Part shown: in pieces, positions 25,446 to 34,154 of the stretch
Numbering within the stretch: position 1 is the first letter of the stretch
How the letters are laid out: the number at the start of each line of letters is the position of its first letter
Assembly (NCBI RefSeq): GCF_011170125.1
Contig: NZ_BLLN01000005.1
Location: 1,612,001-1,676,000 of the forward strand
Direction of reading: 5' to 3'
Source: Streptomyces diastaticus subsp. diastaticus
GTDB lineage: Bacteria > Actinomycetota > Actinomycetes > Streptomycetales > Streptomycetaceae
DNA length: 64,000 nt
Translations under genes and position numbers: made by a program
The notes under the pieces: model-generated
Databases searched by the model: none
The model's input: the letters and a program-made list of their open reading frames with translations, nothing else
Told to the model about the DNA's origin: nothing

Positions 25446-26867
25446 TCAGCTGTCGAACCCCATGCCCATCCGGTCCATGGCCCGCAGCCAGAGATTGCGA
25501 CGGCCGCCCCGTTCGTCCGCTCGCGCCAGCGACCACTTGGTCAGAGCGACGCCTGCCCAGGCGAAGGGTTCCGGCGGGAAGGGCAGCGGTTTGGTGCGGA
25601 CCATTTCCAGAGAGGTCCGTTCGGTCTCCTCTCCGCCGAGGAGGTCGAGCATCACGTCGGCGCCGAAGCGGGTGGCCCCGACCCCGAGCCCCGTGTAGCC
25701 GGCCGCGTACGCGACGCGCCCCCCGTGCGCGGTGCCGAAGAAGGCGGAGAAGCGCGAGCAGGTGTCGATCGCCCCTCCCCAGGCGTGGGTGAAGCGGACG
25801 CCCTCCAGTTGGGGGAAGCACGCGAAGAAGTGGTCGGCCAGGCGGTCGAAGGTCTCGGGTCGCTGGTCCAGGGCGGCACGCATCTTCCCGCCGTACGGGT
25901 AGATCGCGTCGTAGCCACCCCACAGGATCCGGTTGTCCGAGGACAGCCGGAAGTAGTGGAACTGGTTGGCGCTGTCGCCGAGGCCCTGGCGGTCGTGCCA
26001 GCCGATGGCGGCGAGTTGCGCGGCGTCGAGCGGCTCGGTCATCAGGGCGTAGTCGTAGACCGGGACGGTGAGGGGGCGGGTGCGGCGTACGAGGGAGGGG
26101 AAGACGTTGGTGCCGAGAGCGACCTGCGCGCAGCGCACCGTGCCGCCCCGCAGCGTGCGCACCTCCATCCCCGCCCCGTGGCGGGCGAGGGACGTGGCGG
26201 GGGTGCCTTCGTGGACGCGTACGCCCAATGACAGACAGGCGGCCTTCAGGCCCCAGGCGAGCCGCGCGGGATCGACCAGGGCCACGCCGTCGCGGTCCCA
26301 GAGACCGCCCAGGAAGGTCGGCGAGTCGACGTGGGCACGCACGGCGTCCTCGTCGAGCAGTTCGCAGCCGGCCGCGAGGCCCGCGGCGTCCATCTCCTCG
26401 TACAGGTCGCGCAACCCGGTCACGTGGTGGGGCTGGGTGGCGACCGAGATCTCCCCGCTGCGTTCGAAGGCACAGTCCATGCCGTACCGGTGAACCGCGG
26501 ATTCGATGGCGTCGAGGTTGCGGGCGCCGAGCTCTTCCAGGAGGCGCATCTCGGCCGGCCAGCGCGAGAGACCGTTGGCGGTGCCGTGAGTGAGGGACGC
26601 GGCGCAGAATCCGCCGTTGCGGCCCGAGGCCGCCCAGCCGACCTCCCGGCCCTCCAGCAGGAGCACATCGCGGCCGGGATCGCGTTCCTTGGCGAGGAGC
26701 GCCGTCCACAGTCCGCTGTAGCCGCCGCCCACGACCAGCAGGTCGCAGCGGGCATCGCCGACGAGGGCGGGTTCGGGAGTGGGGCGCCCTGGGGCGTCGA
26801 GCCAGAACGGGACGGGCGAAGCGTCCGACAGAGCGGCTGACCTGCTGGTCATGGCACGTGCGGCCAT
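25446..26867 (-). CDS. FAD-dependent amine oxidoreductase, gamma-glutamylputrescine-oxidase-like
   Basis: A 473-residue DAO-family flavoenzyme. The dinucleotide-binding motif VVGGGYSGLWTALLAKE is near residue 46. EVGWAASGRNGGF is the conserved flavin-contact segment of the PuuB/OrdL group, and VAYAAGYTGLGVGATRFGAD is the C-terminal FAD contact. The ATG at 26867 has GGAG at 8-nt spacing; the internal ATG at 26852 lacks one. It lies 100 bp downstream of potC in the polyamine transporter operon, so oxidation of an imported polyamine or its derivative is likely. No glutamylpolyamine synthetase lies in this window, so the exact substrate is unknown. Confidence 0.88.
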   Translation of the reverse strand: MAARAMTSRSAALSDASPVPFWLDAPGRPTPEPALVGDARCDLLVVGGGYSGLWTALLAKERDPGRDVLLLEGREVGWAASGRNGGFCAASLTHGTANGLSRWPAEMRLLEELGARNLDAIESAVHRYGMDCAFERSGEISVATQPHHVTGLRDLYEEMDAAGLAAGCELLDEDAVRAHVDSPTFLGGLWDRDGVALVDPARLAWGLKAACLSLGVRVHEGTPATSLARHGAGMEVRTLRGGTVRCAQVALGTNVFPSLVRRTRPLTVPVYDYALMTEPLDAAQLAAIGWHDRQGLGDSANQFHYFRLSSDNRILWGGYDAIYPYGGKMRAALDQRPETFDRLADHFFACFPQLEGVRFTHAWGGAIDTCSRFSAFFGTAHGGRVAYAAGYTGLGVGATRFGADVMLDLLGGEETERTSLEMVRTKPLPFPPEPFAWAGVALTKWSLARADERGGRRNLWLRAMDRMGMGFDS

Positions 26868-26967
26868 GATGTCAACTCCCTTGCGGTCGTGCGCGGTACG
26901 GGGTGACGCCGCGGAGCGCCCGTTACTGCGCGGTGTGTGCCGCGCGGTACGGGGCGCCCCGCGCCGT

Positions 26968-27759
26968 TCATCGGGCCCGCTTCTTGCGCCGGTTGCCGAG
27001 CAGCATCCCGGCGAGGACGAGGAGGATGGCGACCGCGAACATGGCGGTGCCGATCACGTTGATCTGGACAGGCGTCCCACGCTGCGCCGAGCCCCACACG
27101 TACATGGGGAAGGTGACCGTGGAACCGGCGTTGAAGTTGGTGATGATGAAGTCGTCGAACGACAGGGCGAAGGCCAGCAGGGCACCGGCCGCGATGCCGG
27201 GGGCGGCGATGGGCAGTGTCACGCGCAGGAAGGTCTGCACGGGGCCGGCGTAGAGGTCCTGGGCGGCCTGTTCCAGGCGCGGGTCCATCGACATCACCCG
27301 AGCCTTGACGGCGGTGACGACGAAGCTCAGGCAGAACATGATGTGGGCGATGAGGATCGTCCAGAATCCGAGCTGCACCCCCATGTTGAGGAAGAGGGTG
27401 AGCAGCGAGGCGGCCATCACGACTTCCGGCATGGCCATCGGCAGGAAGATCAGCGCGCTGACCGTGGAGCGCGCCCGGAACCGGTGGCGGACCAGTGCGA
27501 ACGCGACCATGACGCCCAGCACGGTCGCCCCGAGCGTCGCCCAGCCGGCGATCTGAAGGCTGAGGGCGAGCGAGCCGCACAGGTCGGCGGCACCGCAGGG
27601 GTCCCGCCACGCGTCGACGGAGAATTCCTGCCACGTGTAGTTGAAGCGGCCTCGGGGCTTGTTGAACGAGAAGGCGAGCACGACAGCGTTGGGCAGGATC
27701 AGGAAGGCGAGCGTGACGAGGCCCGCGATGACGACGAGGTTGCGGCGCAGCCAGCTCAT
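26968..27759 (-). CDS. potC: Polyamine ABC transporter permease PotC
   Basis: A 263-residue permease with six membrane segments. The coupling loop is EQAAQDLYAGPVQTFLRVTLPIAAPGI. The PotC-like segment ALSFDDFIITNFNAGSTVTFPMYVW is very characteristic of spermidine/putrescine systems. It overlaps potB by 4 nt (ATGA coupling) and is followed by the FAD oxidoreductase gene. It forms the channel with PotB. Confidence 0.92.
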   Translation of the reverse strand: MSWLRRNLVVIAGLVTLAFLILPNAVVLAFSFNKPRGRFNYTWQEFSVDAWRDPCGAADLCGSLALSLQIAGWATLGATVLGVMVAFALVRHRFRARSTVSALIFLPMAMPEVVMAASLLTLFLNMGVQLGFWTILIAHIMFCLSFVVTAVKARVMSMDPRLEQAAQDLYAGPVQTFLRVTLPIAAPGIAAGALLAFALSFDDFIITNFNAGSTVTFPMYVWGSAQRGTPVQINVIGTAMFAVAILLVLAGMLLGNRRKKRAR

Positions 27760-28676
27760 CGGACCAGCTCCTCCGTCCCGGACTTACGGATGTGGAAGGT
27801 GACCATGAACAGGATCGCCGCCATGAGGATGAAGGAGAGCGCGGCCGCCGTCGGGTAGTCGAGGATGCGCAGGAACTGTGTCTGGATGACGTTGCCGATC
27901 ATCCGTGTGTCGGTGGAGCCGAGCAGGTCGGCGTTGACGTAGTCACCGCTGGCCGGGATGAAGGTCAGCAGCGTCCCGGAGACGACACCGGGCATCGACA
28001 GCGGGAACGTCACCTTCCGGAACGTCGTGAAGGGGTGCGCGTACAGGTCCCCCGCCGCTTCGTGCAGCCGCCCGTCGACGCGTTCCAGCGAGGTGTACAG
28101 CGGCAGGATCATGAACGGCAGGAAGTTGTACGTGAGGCCGCAGATGACCGCGAGGGGGGTGGCGAGCAGGCGGTCGCCCTGGGTGAGTCCGAGCCAACCG
28201 GTGACATCGAGGACGTGGAGGCTGTTCAGCACGGCCACGACGGGCCCGCCGTCCGAGAGGATCGTCTTCCAGGCGAGCGTGCGGATCAGGAAGCTGGTGA
28301 AGAACGGCGCGATCACCAGGATCAGCACCACTCCGCGCCACCGCCCCGCCCGGAAGGCGATGAGGTACGCCAGCGGGTACCCCAGCACGAGACAGAGCAC
28401 CGTGGCCGCCCCCGCGTACAGCACGGAGCGCAGGAACTGGGGCCAGTATTCGGCCAGCGCCTCCCCGTAGGTGGCGAAGTGCCACGTCACCTGGAAGCCG
28501 TCCTCCAGCGACCCGGTCTGCACCGAGGTCGACGCCTGGTAGACCATCGGCAGCGCGAAGAAGACGAGCAGCCAGAGAATGCCGGGGAACAGCAGCCAGT
28601 ACGGGGTGAGGCGGCCGCGCCGTTTACGCGGACGAGGCGGCGCGGCGCCCGGCGGCTTGGTCGGAGTGGCGGTCAT
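27756..28676 (-). CDS. potB: Polyamine ABC transporter permease PotB
   Basis: A 306-residue permease. A basic Pro/Lys-rich N-terminal tail (about residues 1-25) leads into the first membrane segment (YWLLFPGILWLLVFFALPMV). The coupling loop is HEAAGDLYAHPFTTFRKVTFPLSMPGV, and the C-terminal region has the family pattern FIPASGDYVNADLLGSTDTRMIG. It overlaps potA and potC by 4 nt each, so the three genes are co-translated. Confidence 0.93.
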   Translation of the reverse strand: MTATPTKPPGAAPPRPRKRRGRLTPYWLLFPGILWLLVFFALPMVYQASTSVQTGSLEDGFQVTWHFATYGEALAEYWPQFLRSVLYAGAATVLCLVLGYPLAYLIAFRAGRWRGVVLILVIAPFFTSFLIRTLAWKTILSDGGPVVAVLNSLHVLDVTGWLGLTQGDRLLATPLAVICGLTYNFLPFMILPLYTSLERVDGRLHEAAGDLYAHPFTTFRKVTFPLSMPGVVSGTLLTFIPASGDYVNADLLGSTDTRMIGNVIQTQFLRILDYPTAAALSFILMAAILFMVTFHIRKSGTEELVR

Positions 28677-29824
28677 GCGGCGGCGTCCTCCTCCGCCAAG
28701 GCGCTGCCCGCGTCGATGTCCTGAGCGGCGTCGAGGCCGAAGGAGTGCTCCGGGTTCCAGTGCAGGACCACCTCGGCGCCGGGAGCGAGGCGGGTGTCGC
28801 GCTCGACGTTCTGGACGTAGACCTCGAGGCCCGCGCAGACGGGGCTGTCGATCACGTACTGGGTGGAGACGCCGATGAAGCTGGTGGCGGTGATGGTGCC
28901 GGCGAGCCGGTTACGGCCGTCGGGTATGCCCGCGGCGTCCGCGGCGGGTGCGAGGGAGATCTTCTCTGGGCGTATGCCGAGCAGGACGGGACCGGTCGCG
29001 GCGGTGGCGCCGTTGCGTGCGGCGGGCAGGGTGAGCCGCGTGTCGCCGGCGCGCAGGAGGAGGTGGTCACCGCCGCGGCCGTCGAATCGGGCGGGGACGA
29101 GGTTGGAGGTGCCGAGGAAGTTGGCGACGAAGGTGCTCCGCGGCGTTTCGTAGAGGTCGGTGGGCGCGCCGAGTTGTTCGACGCGGCCACCGTTCATGAC
29201 CGCGACCTGGTCGGCCATGGTCATGGCCTCCTCCTGGTCGTGGGTGACGTGGACAAAGGTGATGCCGACCTCGGTCTGGATGCGCTTGAGCTCGAGCTGC
29301 ATCTGGCGGCGGAGCTTCAGGTCGAGCGCACCGAGCGGCTCGTCGAGGAGGAGCACCTGGGGGTGGTTGATGAGGGCCCGGGCGACCGCGACGCGCTGCT
29401 GCTGGCCACCGGAGAGCTGGTGCGGCTTGCGCCGGGCGAAGTCGCCGAGCTCGACCAGGTCGAGCATCTCGCCGACCTGCCCGCTCACCGACTTGATGCC
29501 GCGTCGGCGCAGTCCGAAGGCGATGTTCTCGAAGACGTCGAGATGCGGGAAGAGGGCGTAGCTCTGGAAGACGGTGTTGACGGGGCGCTTGTACGGGGGG
29601 AGCCCTGTCACGTCGCGCTCCCCGAGCAGGACTGAGCCGGTGGTGGGGTCCTCCAGGCCGGCGATCATACGGAGCGTGGTGGTCTTGCCGCAGCCCGAGG
29701 CGCCGAGCAGGGCGAAGAACGATCCGGCGGGCACGGTCAGGTCGAGCGGGTGGACTGCGGTGAACGAGCCGTAGGACTTGCTGATCCCTGAGAGGCGGAC
29801 GTCGCCGCCGCGATCGGTGGTCAT
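28673..29824 (-). CDS. potA: Polyamine ABC transporter ATPase PotA
   Basis: A 383-residue ATPase. Walker A GASGCGKT lies near residues 42-49, the Q-loop [10 protein letters not shown] follows, then the signature LSGGQQQR and Walker [14 protein letters not shown]-terminal OB-like regulatory domain (from about residue 240) includes GIRPEKI, typical of PotA/MalK-type ATPases. The ATG at 29824 gives the usual family start; the upstream extension in the same frame is low-complexity. It is separated from the binding-protein gene by 247 bp that contain dispersed element copy I. Confidence 0.93.
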   Translation of the reverse strand: MTTDRGGDVRLSGISKSYGSFTAVHPLDLTVPAGSFFALLGASGCGKTTTLRMIAGLEDPTTGSVLLGERDVTGLPPYKRPVNTVFQSYALFPHLDVFENIAFGLRRRGIKSVSGQVGEMLDLVELGDFARRKPHQLSGGQQQRVAVARALINHPQVLLLDEPLGALDLKLRRQMQLELKRIQTEVGITFVHVTHDQEEAMTMADQVAVMNGGRVEQLGAPTDLYETPRSTFVANFLGTSNLVPARFDGRGGDHLLLRAGDTRLTLPAARNGATAATGPVLLGIRPEKISLAPAADAAGIPDGRNRLAGTITATSFIGVSTQYVIDSPVCAGLEVYVQNVERDTRLAPGAEVVLHWNPEHSFGLDAAQDIDAGSALAEEDAAA

Positions 29825-29981
29825 GGAGTGGTCCCGGGGGATTGAGGGGGCAGAAGTGGAAGGGGGCGCCGCCCGCACCGGACGGGGCACAGCAGGAGGT
29901 GATGGCGGCGGGCGCGGGGCCGTGCGGGCCCGCGTAGTACCGGGCGGCGCGACCGCCTCGTACGGTGCGGGGCCGACGCCT

Positions 29982-30010
29982 CGTACGGGGCGCACGACCT
30001 GCGAAAACAG
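29982..30010 (+). repeat. Dispersed intergenic element, copy I
   Basis: CGTACGGGGCGCACGACCTG then CGAAAACAG. It lies between potD and potA within one transport operon. A partial GTACGGGGCGCGCGAC motif follows at 30043. Confidence 0.7.
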
Positions 30011-30071
30011 TGCTCGCGCGTACGGCGACGGGGCGCCCGGCGTACGGGGCGCGCGACGCGCCGGACGGGGC

Positions 30072-31328
30072 TCAGGTGGTGAGCTTGGCGAAGGCCGCCT
30101 CGTACCGCGCCTCCTCCTCGGAGGTCAGGGAACGGAAGGAGCGCGACTTCGCGGCCATGGCCGCGTCCGGAACGATCAGCGGATTCTCGGCAGCTTCCTT
30201 GTCGATCTCGGCCAGCTCGGCCCTCACCCCGTCGACGGGGCAGACGAAGTTGATCCACGCCGCGAGCCCGGCGGCGACCTTGGGCTCGTAGTAGTAGTCG
30301 ATGAGCCTCTCGGCGTTGGTCTTGTGCCGGGCCTTGTTGGGCACCAGGAGGTTGTCGCTGGAGGTGAGGTAGCCGCCGTCGGGAATGTGGAAGCGGACGT
30401 CGGGGGTTCCGGCGGAGAGCTGGACGACGTCGCCCGCCCAGGCGAGACAGGCCGCGAGGTCGCCCGATTCGAGGTCGGAGGTGTAGTCGTTGCCGGTGAA
30501 GCGTCGTATCTGCCCGTTGTCGACGCCCTGCTGGATCCGGGCGACCGCCGCGTCGAAGTCGTCGTCCGTGAAGTCGCCCGGGTCCTTTCCGGAGTCGAGC
30601 AGCGTCATGCCCACCGAGTCGCGCATCTCGGAGAGGAAGCCGACCCTTCCCTTGAGCGCAGGGTCCTCCAGGAGTTGCCGGACCGAGGTCGCCTCTTTGC
30701 CCTTGGTCGCCTTGGCGTTGTAGGCGATGACGGTGGAGATGCCCTGCCATGGGTAGCTGTAGGCCCGCCCGGGGTCCCAGTCGGGGTTGCGGAACTGGGG
30801 CGACAGGTTGGAGTACGCGTGCGGGAGGTTGGCGGGGTCGAGCTTCTGTACCCAGCCGAAGCGGATGAGGCGGGCGGCCAGCCAGTCGGTGACGCAGATG
30901 AGGTCGCGCCCGGTGTCCTGCCCCGCGGCGAGCTGCGGCTTGATCTTGCCGAAGAACTCGACGTTGTCGTTGATGTCCTCGGTGTACTTGACCTTGATGC
31001 CGGTCCGCCGCTGGAAGGCGTCGAGGGTGGGACGGCTCTTCTTGTCCTCCGACAGATCCATGTACTCGGTCCAGTTGGAGAAGCTGAGCCGCTTCTCCTT
31101 CGCCGAGTGGTCCTCCGACGCGCCCGCCTGGACGTTCCCGGCCGCCGGCGGGATGCCGCAGGCGGTCACCGTGCCCAGTGCGCCCACGGCCAGGGCCCCG
31201 CCGCCTGTGGCACGCAGCAGCGACCGGCGGCTGAAGGCGCTGCGGTCACGCGGCGCGCCGGCACGCGCCCCGCGCCGCATCGCTGCCAACTGGGCCGGGG
31301 TGGGGCGGCCGGGCTCGTACTGCTCCAT
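30072..31328 (-). CDS. potD: Polyamine-binding lipoprotein PotD, Tat-type signal
   Basis: A 418-residue extracellular binding protein. The N-terminus has a twin-arginine signal (SRRSLLRATGGGALAVGALG) ending in a lipobox (VTAC), so it is probably a Tat-exported lipoprotein. The mature region follows the spermidine/putrescine-binding pattern: LSFSNWTEYMDL, then GIKVKYTEDINDNVEFFGKI, and the SDNLLVPNKARHKTNAERLI segment near the C-terminus. The ATG at 31328 has AAAGGG upstream. It delivers polyamines to PotBC; an aldehyde dehydrogenase gene lies just upstream in the same direction. Confidence 0.93.
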   Translation of the reverse strand: MEQYEPGRPTPAQLAAMRRGARAGAPRDRSAFSRRSLLRATGGGALAVGALGTVTACGIPPAAGNVQAGASEDHSAKEKRLSFSNWTEYMDLSEDKKSRPTLDAFQRRTGIKVKYTEDINDNVEFFGKIKPQLAAGQDTGRDLICVTDWLAARLIRFGWVQKLDPANLPHAYSNLSPQFRNPDWDPGRAYSYPWQGISTVIAYNAKATKGKEATSVRQLLEDPALKGRVGFLSEMRDSVGMTLLDSGKDPGDFTDDDFDAAVARIQQGVDNGQIRRFTGNDYTSDLESGDLAACLAWAGDVVQLSAGTPDVRFHIPDGGYLTSSDNLLVPNKARHKTNAERLIDYYYEPKVAAGLAAWINFVCPVDGVRAELAEIDKEAAENPLIVPDAAMAAKSRSFRSLTSEEEARYEAAFAKLTT

Positions 31329-31480
31329 GCGCGGGGACCCTTTCGAAAGGGGCGGCCACCGGGAGCGGCGGGACCGGCTCCGGTGACCGCCGCGGTGCGG
31401 ATACGGGGAGATACGGCGGTGCGGGTGGGCGGGGCGTACGGGTCGGTGCGTGGCGGCGTACGGGGCGATGGTGCGGGCGG

Positions 31481-32998
31481 TCAGCGGCGGCCGAAGACGG
31501 TGCGGTGCCAGTCCTTCCGCGCGACCGCGGTGTTGTCGTACATGACGTGCTTGATCCGGGTGTACTCGTCGAAGGAGTAGGACGACATGTCCTTGCCGAA
31601 CCCCGACGCCTTGTATCCGCCGTGCGGCATCTCGCTGAGGATCGGGATGTGGTCGTTGACCCACACGCATCCGGCCTGGATCTCGCGCGTGGCCCGCCCG
31701 GCGCGGAAGACGTCGCGGGTCCAGGCGGACGCGGCGAGGCCGTACGGGGTGTCGTTGGCCAGCCGTAGCCCCTCGTCGTCGCTGTCGAAGGGAAGGACGA
31801 CCAGGACGGGGCCGAAGACCTCGGCCTGGACGACCTCGCTGCCCTGCGGGGCGTCGGCGATGAGCGTAGGACGGTAGTACGCGCCCGCGGCGAGTTCCCC
31901 GCCGGGCGCCGCGCCCCCGGCGACGACGCGGGCGTAGGACCGGGCCCGTTCGACGAAGCCCGCCACGCGGTCCCGGTGCGCGTGGCTGATGAGCGGGCCG
32001 ATGTCGGTGGCGGGGTCGAACGGGTCACCGACCTGGACGGTGGCCATCAGATCCGCCACGCCCGCCACGAACGCGTCGTACAGGGGCCGCTGCACGTAGG
32101 CGCGCGTCGCGGCGGTGCAGTCCTGCCCGGAGTTGATGAGCGCGCCCGCGACGGCGCCGTGGACCGCCGCGTCGAGGTCGGCGTCGTCGAAGACGACGAA
32201 GGGCGCCTTGCCGCCGAGTTCGAGGTGGAGCCGCTTGACGCCCGCGGTCGCGATCTCGGCGACGCGGCGGCCCACGGCGGTGGAGCCGGTGAAGGAGGTC
32301 ATCGCGACGTCCTCGTGGGCCACCAGGTGCTCGCCCGCGCCGACGCCCGCACCGCTCACGATGTTGACGACGCCGTCGGGCAGTCCTGCTGCCGTGGCGG
32401 CCTCGGCGAAGAGCAGCGAGGTGAAGGGCGTGAGTTCGGAAGGCTTCAGGACGATGGTGTTGCCCGCGGCGACGGCCGGCAGAATCTTCCAGGCGGCCAT
32501 CTGCAGCGGATAGTTCCACGGAGCGATGGACCCGACGACGCCGATGGGCTCGCGGCGTACGTACGAGGTGTGGTCGCCGCTGTACTCACCCGCGGAGGCC
32601 CCTTGCAGGTGGCGCGCGGCGCCTGCGAAGAACGCCGCGTTGTCGACGGTGCCGGGGACGTCGAACTCGCGGCTCAGCTTCAGCGGCTTACCGCACTGGA
32701 GCGACTCCGCCTGGGCGAACTCCTCGGCGCACTCGCCCAGTACCGCCGCGAGGGCGTGCAGCTTGTCGGAGCGCTCGCCGGGCGTCGCGCCGGACCACCC
32801 AGGATGCGCGCCGCGGGCCGCGACGACCGCCGCGTCCACGTCCTCCGTCCCGGCGAGTTCGTACGTGTGGACGGGTCGGCCGGTGGCCGGGTCGACGACC
32901 GTGTGACTGGTTCCTGACGTCCCGGGGCGCAGTTCTCCGGCGATGAACTGGGCACCTGCCGCAAGACGGTCATCCACCTGGAAGCGGTTCTCGTGCAT
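31481..32998 (-). CDS. Aldehyde dehydrogenase, gamma-aminobutyraldehyde type (PatD-like)
   Basis: A 505-residue NAD-dependent aldehyde dehydrogenase. The NAD segment NYPLQMAAWKILPAVAAGNT, then VLKPSELTP, is present, with FTGSTAVGR, the catalytic Glu in LELGGKAP and the nucleophilic Cys in NSGQDCTAATR. The GQDCTAA context is typical of aminobutyraldehyde dehydrogenases. The ATG at 32998 has GGAGGAG six bases upstream. It sits at the head of the potDABC-oxidoreductase series, so it would oxidise the aminoaldehyde produced from polyamines. A perfect inverted repeat at 33098-33133 marks its promoter. The C-terminal tail (YDNTAVARKDWHRTVFGRR) extends beyond the usual family end. Confidence 0.9.
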   Translation of the reverse strand: MHENRFQVDDRLAAGAQFIAGELRPGTSGTSHTVVDPATGRPVHTYELAGTEDVDAAVVAARGAHPGWSGATPGERSDKLHALAAVLGECAEEFAQAESLQCGKPLKLSREFDVPGTVDNAAFFAGAARHLQGASAGEYSGDHTSYVRREPIGVVGSIAPWNYPLQMAAWKILPAVAAGNTIVLKPSELTPFTSLLFAEAATAAGLPDGVVNIVSGAGVGAGEHLVAHEDVAMTSFTGSTAVGRRVAEIATAGVKRLHLELGGKAPFVVFDDADLDAAVHGAVAGALINSGQDCTAATRAYVQRPLYDAFVAGVADLMATVQVGDPFDPATDIGPLISHAHRDRVAGFVERARSYARVVAGGAAPGGELAAGAYYRPTLIADAPQGSEVVQAEVFGPVLVVLPFDSDDEGLRLANDTPYGLAASAWTRDVFRAGRATREIQAGCVWVNDHIPILSEMPHGGYKASGFGKDMSSYSFDEYTRIKHVMYDNTAVARKDWHRTVFGRR

Positions 32999-33097
32999 GT
33001 CGCTCTCCTCCACCGCATGCCCCGTCCCCCGGGTCACGGCGTAGCTCCGGCTCGGCGTGGCTGCTGATCCTGACAGAAAGCTCACACCCCAACAAGT

Positions 33098-33133
33098 GAT
33101 TCCGTTGTTTCCTTTTGGTTACGCAACGGAATC
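33098..33133. promoter_or_regulatory. Perfect inverted repeat, candidate operator of the divergent polyamine aldehyde dehydrogenase gene
   Basis: GATTCCGTTG (33098-33107) and CAACGGAATC (33124-33133) are exact reverse complements separated by 16 bp. The 26-bp centre-to-centre spacing places the half sites on nearly the same DNA face. The region is AT-rich and lies 100 bp upstream of the dehydrogenase start. Confidence 0.6.
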
Positions 33134-33225
33134 TATCGACTCCCGATCGCATCGAGCGGCCGGGCGTCGAGAAACGGGCGAAAAACCCGGACGCCGCGCC
33201 GGGTACGCGTGCGACGCTCCCGTGC

Positions 33226-33777
33226 ATGGACACCATCACCTCACGTGACGCCTTGATCCGGTACACCCGCGCGGGCGGGGCGGTGAAGTATCTGCCTTTC
33301 TGGGGCCACGCACCGCGTCGCGACGGACAGCTCGGCGCGGGTTGCCTCAGCCAGTGGTGGCCCTCCCCGTTCACGGTCGGCGGAATCCGCTACGCGACGG
33401 CCGAGCACTGGATGATGGCCGGCAAGGCCCGCCTCTTCGGTGACGCGGAAGCCGAATGTCGCGCCCTCGCCGCCGCGACCCCGGCGGAGGCAAAGATCGC
33501 GGGGCGGCTGGTGCGCGACTTCGACGAGCGGACGTGGACCGAGGCGCGTTTCGCCCTGGTGACCGAGGGCAGCACGCACAAGTTCGGCTCCGACCCCGCG
33601 CTACGGAACTTTCTCCTCGGAACCGGTGAGCGGGTCCTGGTCGAGGCCAGCCCGCTGGACCGGATCTGGGGCGTCGGCCTGCCCCGGGACGATGAGCGGA
33701 CCGGCGATCCGGAGCGGTGGCCCGGGCTGAACCTGCTGGGATTCGCGCTGATGGCGGCGCGCGAGCGGTTGCGGTGA
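33226..33777 (+). CDS. NADAR family protein (YbiA-like)
   Basis: A 183-residue soluble protein. The family pattern is clear: YLPFWGH near the start, FTVGGIRYATAEHWMMAGKARLFGD, then LVRDFDERTWTEARFALVTEG, THKFGSDPALRNFLLGTGERVLVEASPLDRIWGVGL. NADAR proteins hydrolyse N-glycosidic bonds, for example on damaged riboflavin intermediates or ADP-ribose-modified bases. The ATG at 33226 has no good ribosome binding site, so the transcript may be leaderless. It is divergent from the polyamine aldehyde dehydrogenase gene and shares its upstream region. The specific substrate is not known. Confidence 0.88.
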   Translation: MDTITSRDALIRYTRAGGAVKYLPFWGHAPRRDGQLGAGCLSQWWPSPFTVGGIRYATAEHWMMAGKARLFGDAEAECRALAAATPAEAKIAGRLVRDFDERTWTEARFALVTEGSTHKFGSDPALRNFLLGTGERVLVEASPLDRIWGVGLPRDDERTGDPERWPGLNLLGFALMAARERLR

Positions 33778-34112
33778 GGGGCGGAAACGACGGCGCGCGC
33801 GGGAGAGGGGTGGCGCGGAGCGGGCGTCAGGGCAGCCAGGCACGAGGGCGTGGCCCGCGAGGCGGTACCCGGCGGCGTGCCCGGGGGCGTGCCCCGGGGG
33901 CGGCGGCGCCCCGTACGTCGCGAACGACCTGCGGTTCCATGGTTCGGCGCCGGGCGCTGCTGAGCGCGTACGGGGCGATGAAGGAAGCGCGCACACCACG
34001 GGGCGGAGGCCGGGGCGGGGCGGGTGCGGGGCTCTGTTGTCACACGCAGCTTTCCGGGCGGGCGGTGCCGTGCGAGGGTCCACGGGAGACGCGCCGCCGC
34101 GACCGCACCGGC
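33778..34112. other. Convergent gap after the NADAR gene with element copy J
   Basis: No gene seen. It holds one dispersed element (33908-33940) and a GTACGGGGCG arm at 33968, and it ends in the 7-bp tandem repeat array. Confidence 0.55.
33908..33940 (+). repeat. Dispersed intergenic element, copy J
   Basis: GCCCCGTACGTCGCGAACGA then CCTGCGGTTCCAT. The core reads GTCG-CGAA-CGAC: the outer arms are kept while the centre varies, which suggests selection for, or a mechanism maintaining, the inverted arms. Confidence 0.75.
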
Positions 34113-34154
34113 CGCCTGTCGCCTGTCGCCTGTCGCCTGTCGCCTGTCGCCTGT
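34113..34154. repeat. Tandem array of a 7-bp unit (CGCCTGT x 6)
   Basis: Six perfect head-to-tail copies of CGCCTGT cover 42 bp. The array touches the stop codon of the DUF4190 gene (34154-34156, minus strand): the last repeat base is the first base of the reversed stop. Such arrays vary in copy number by slippage. Confidence 0.95.

Noticed and set aside
34113..34154. CRISPR array
   Set aside because: The unit is only 7 bp with no spacers; it is a simple tandem repeat.
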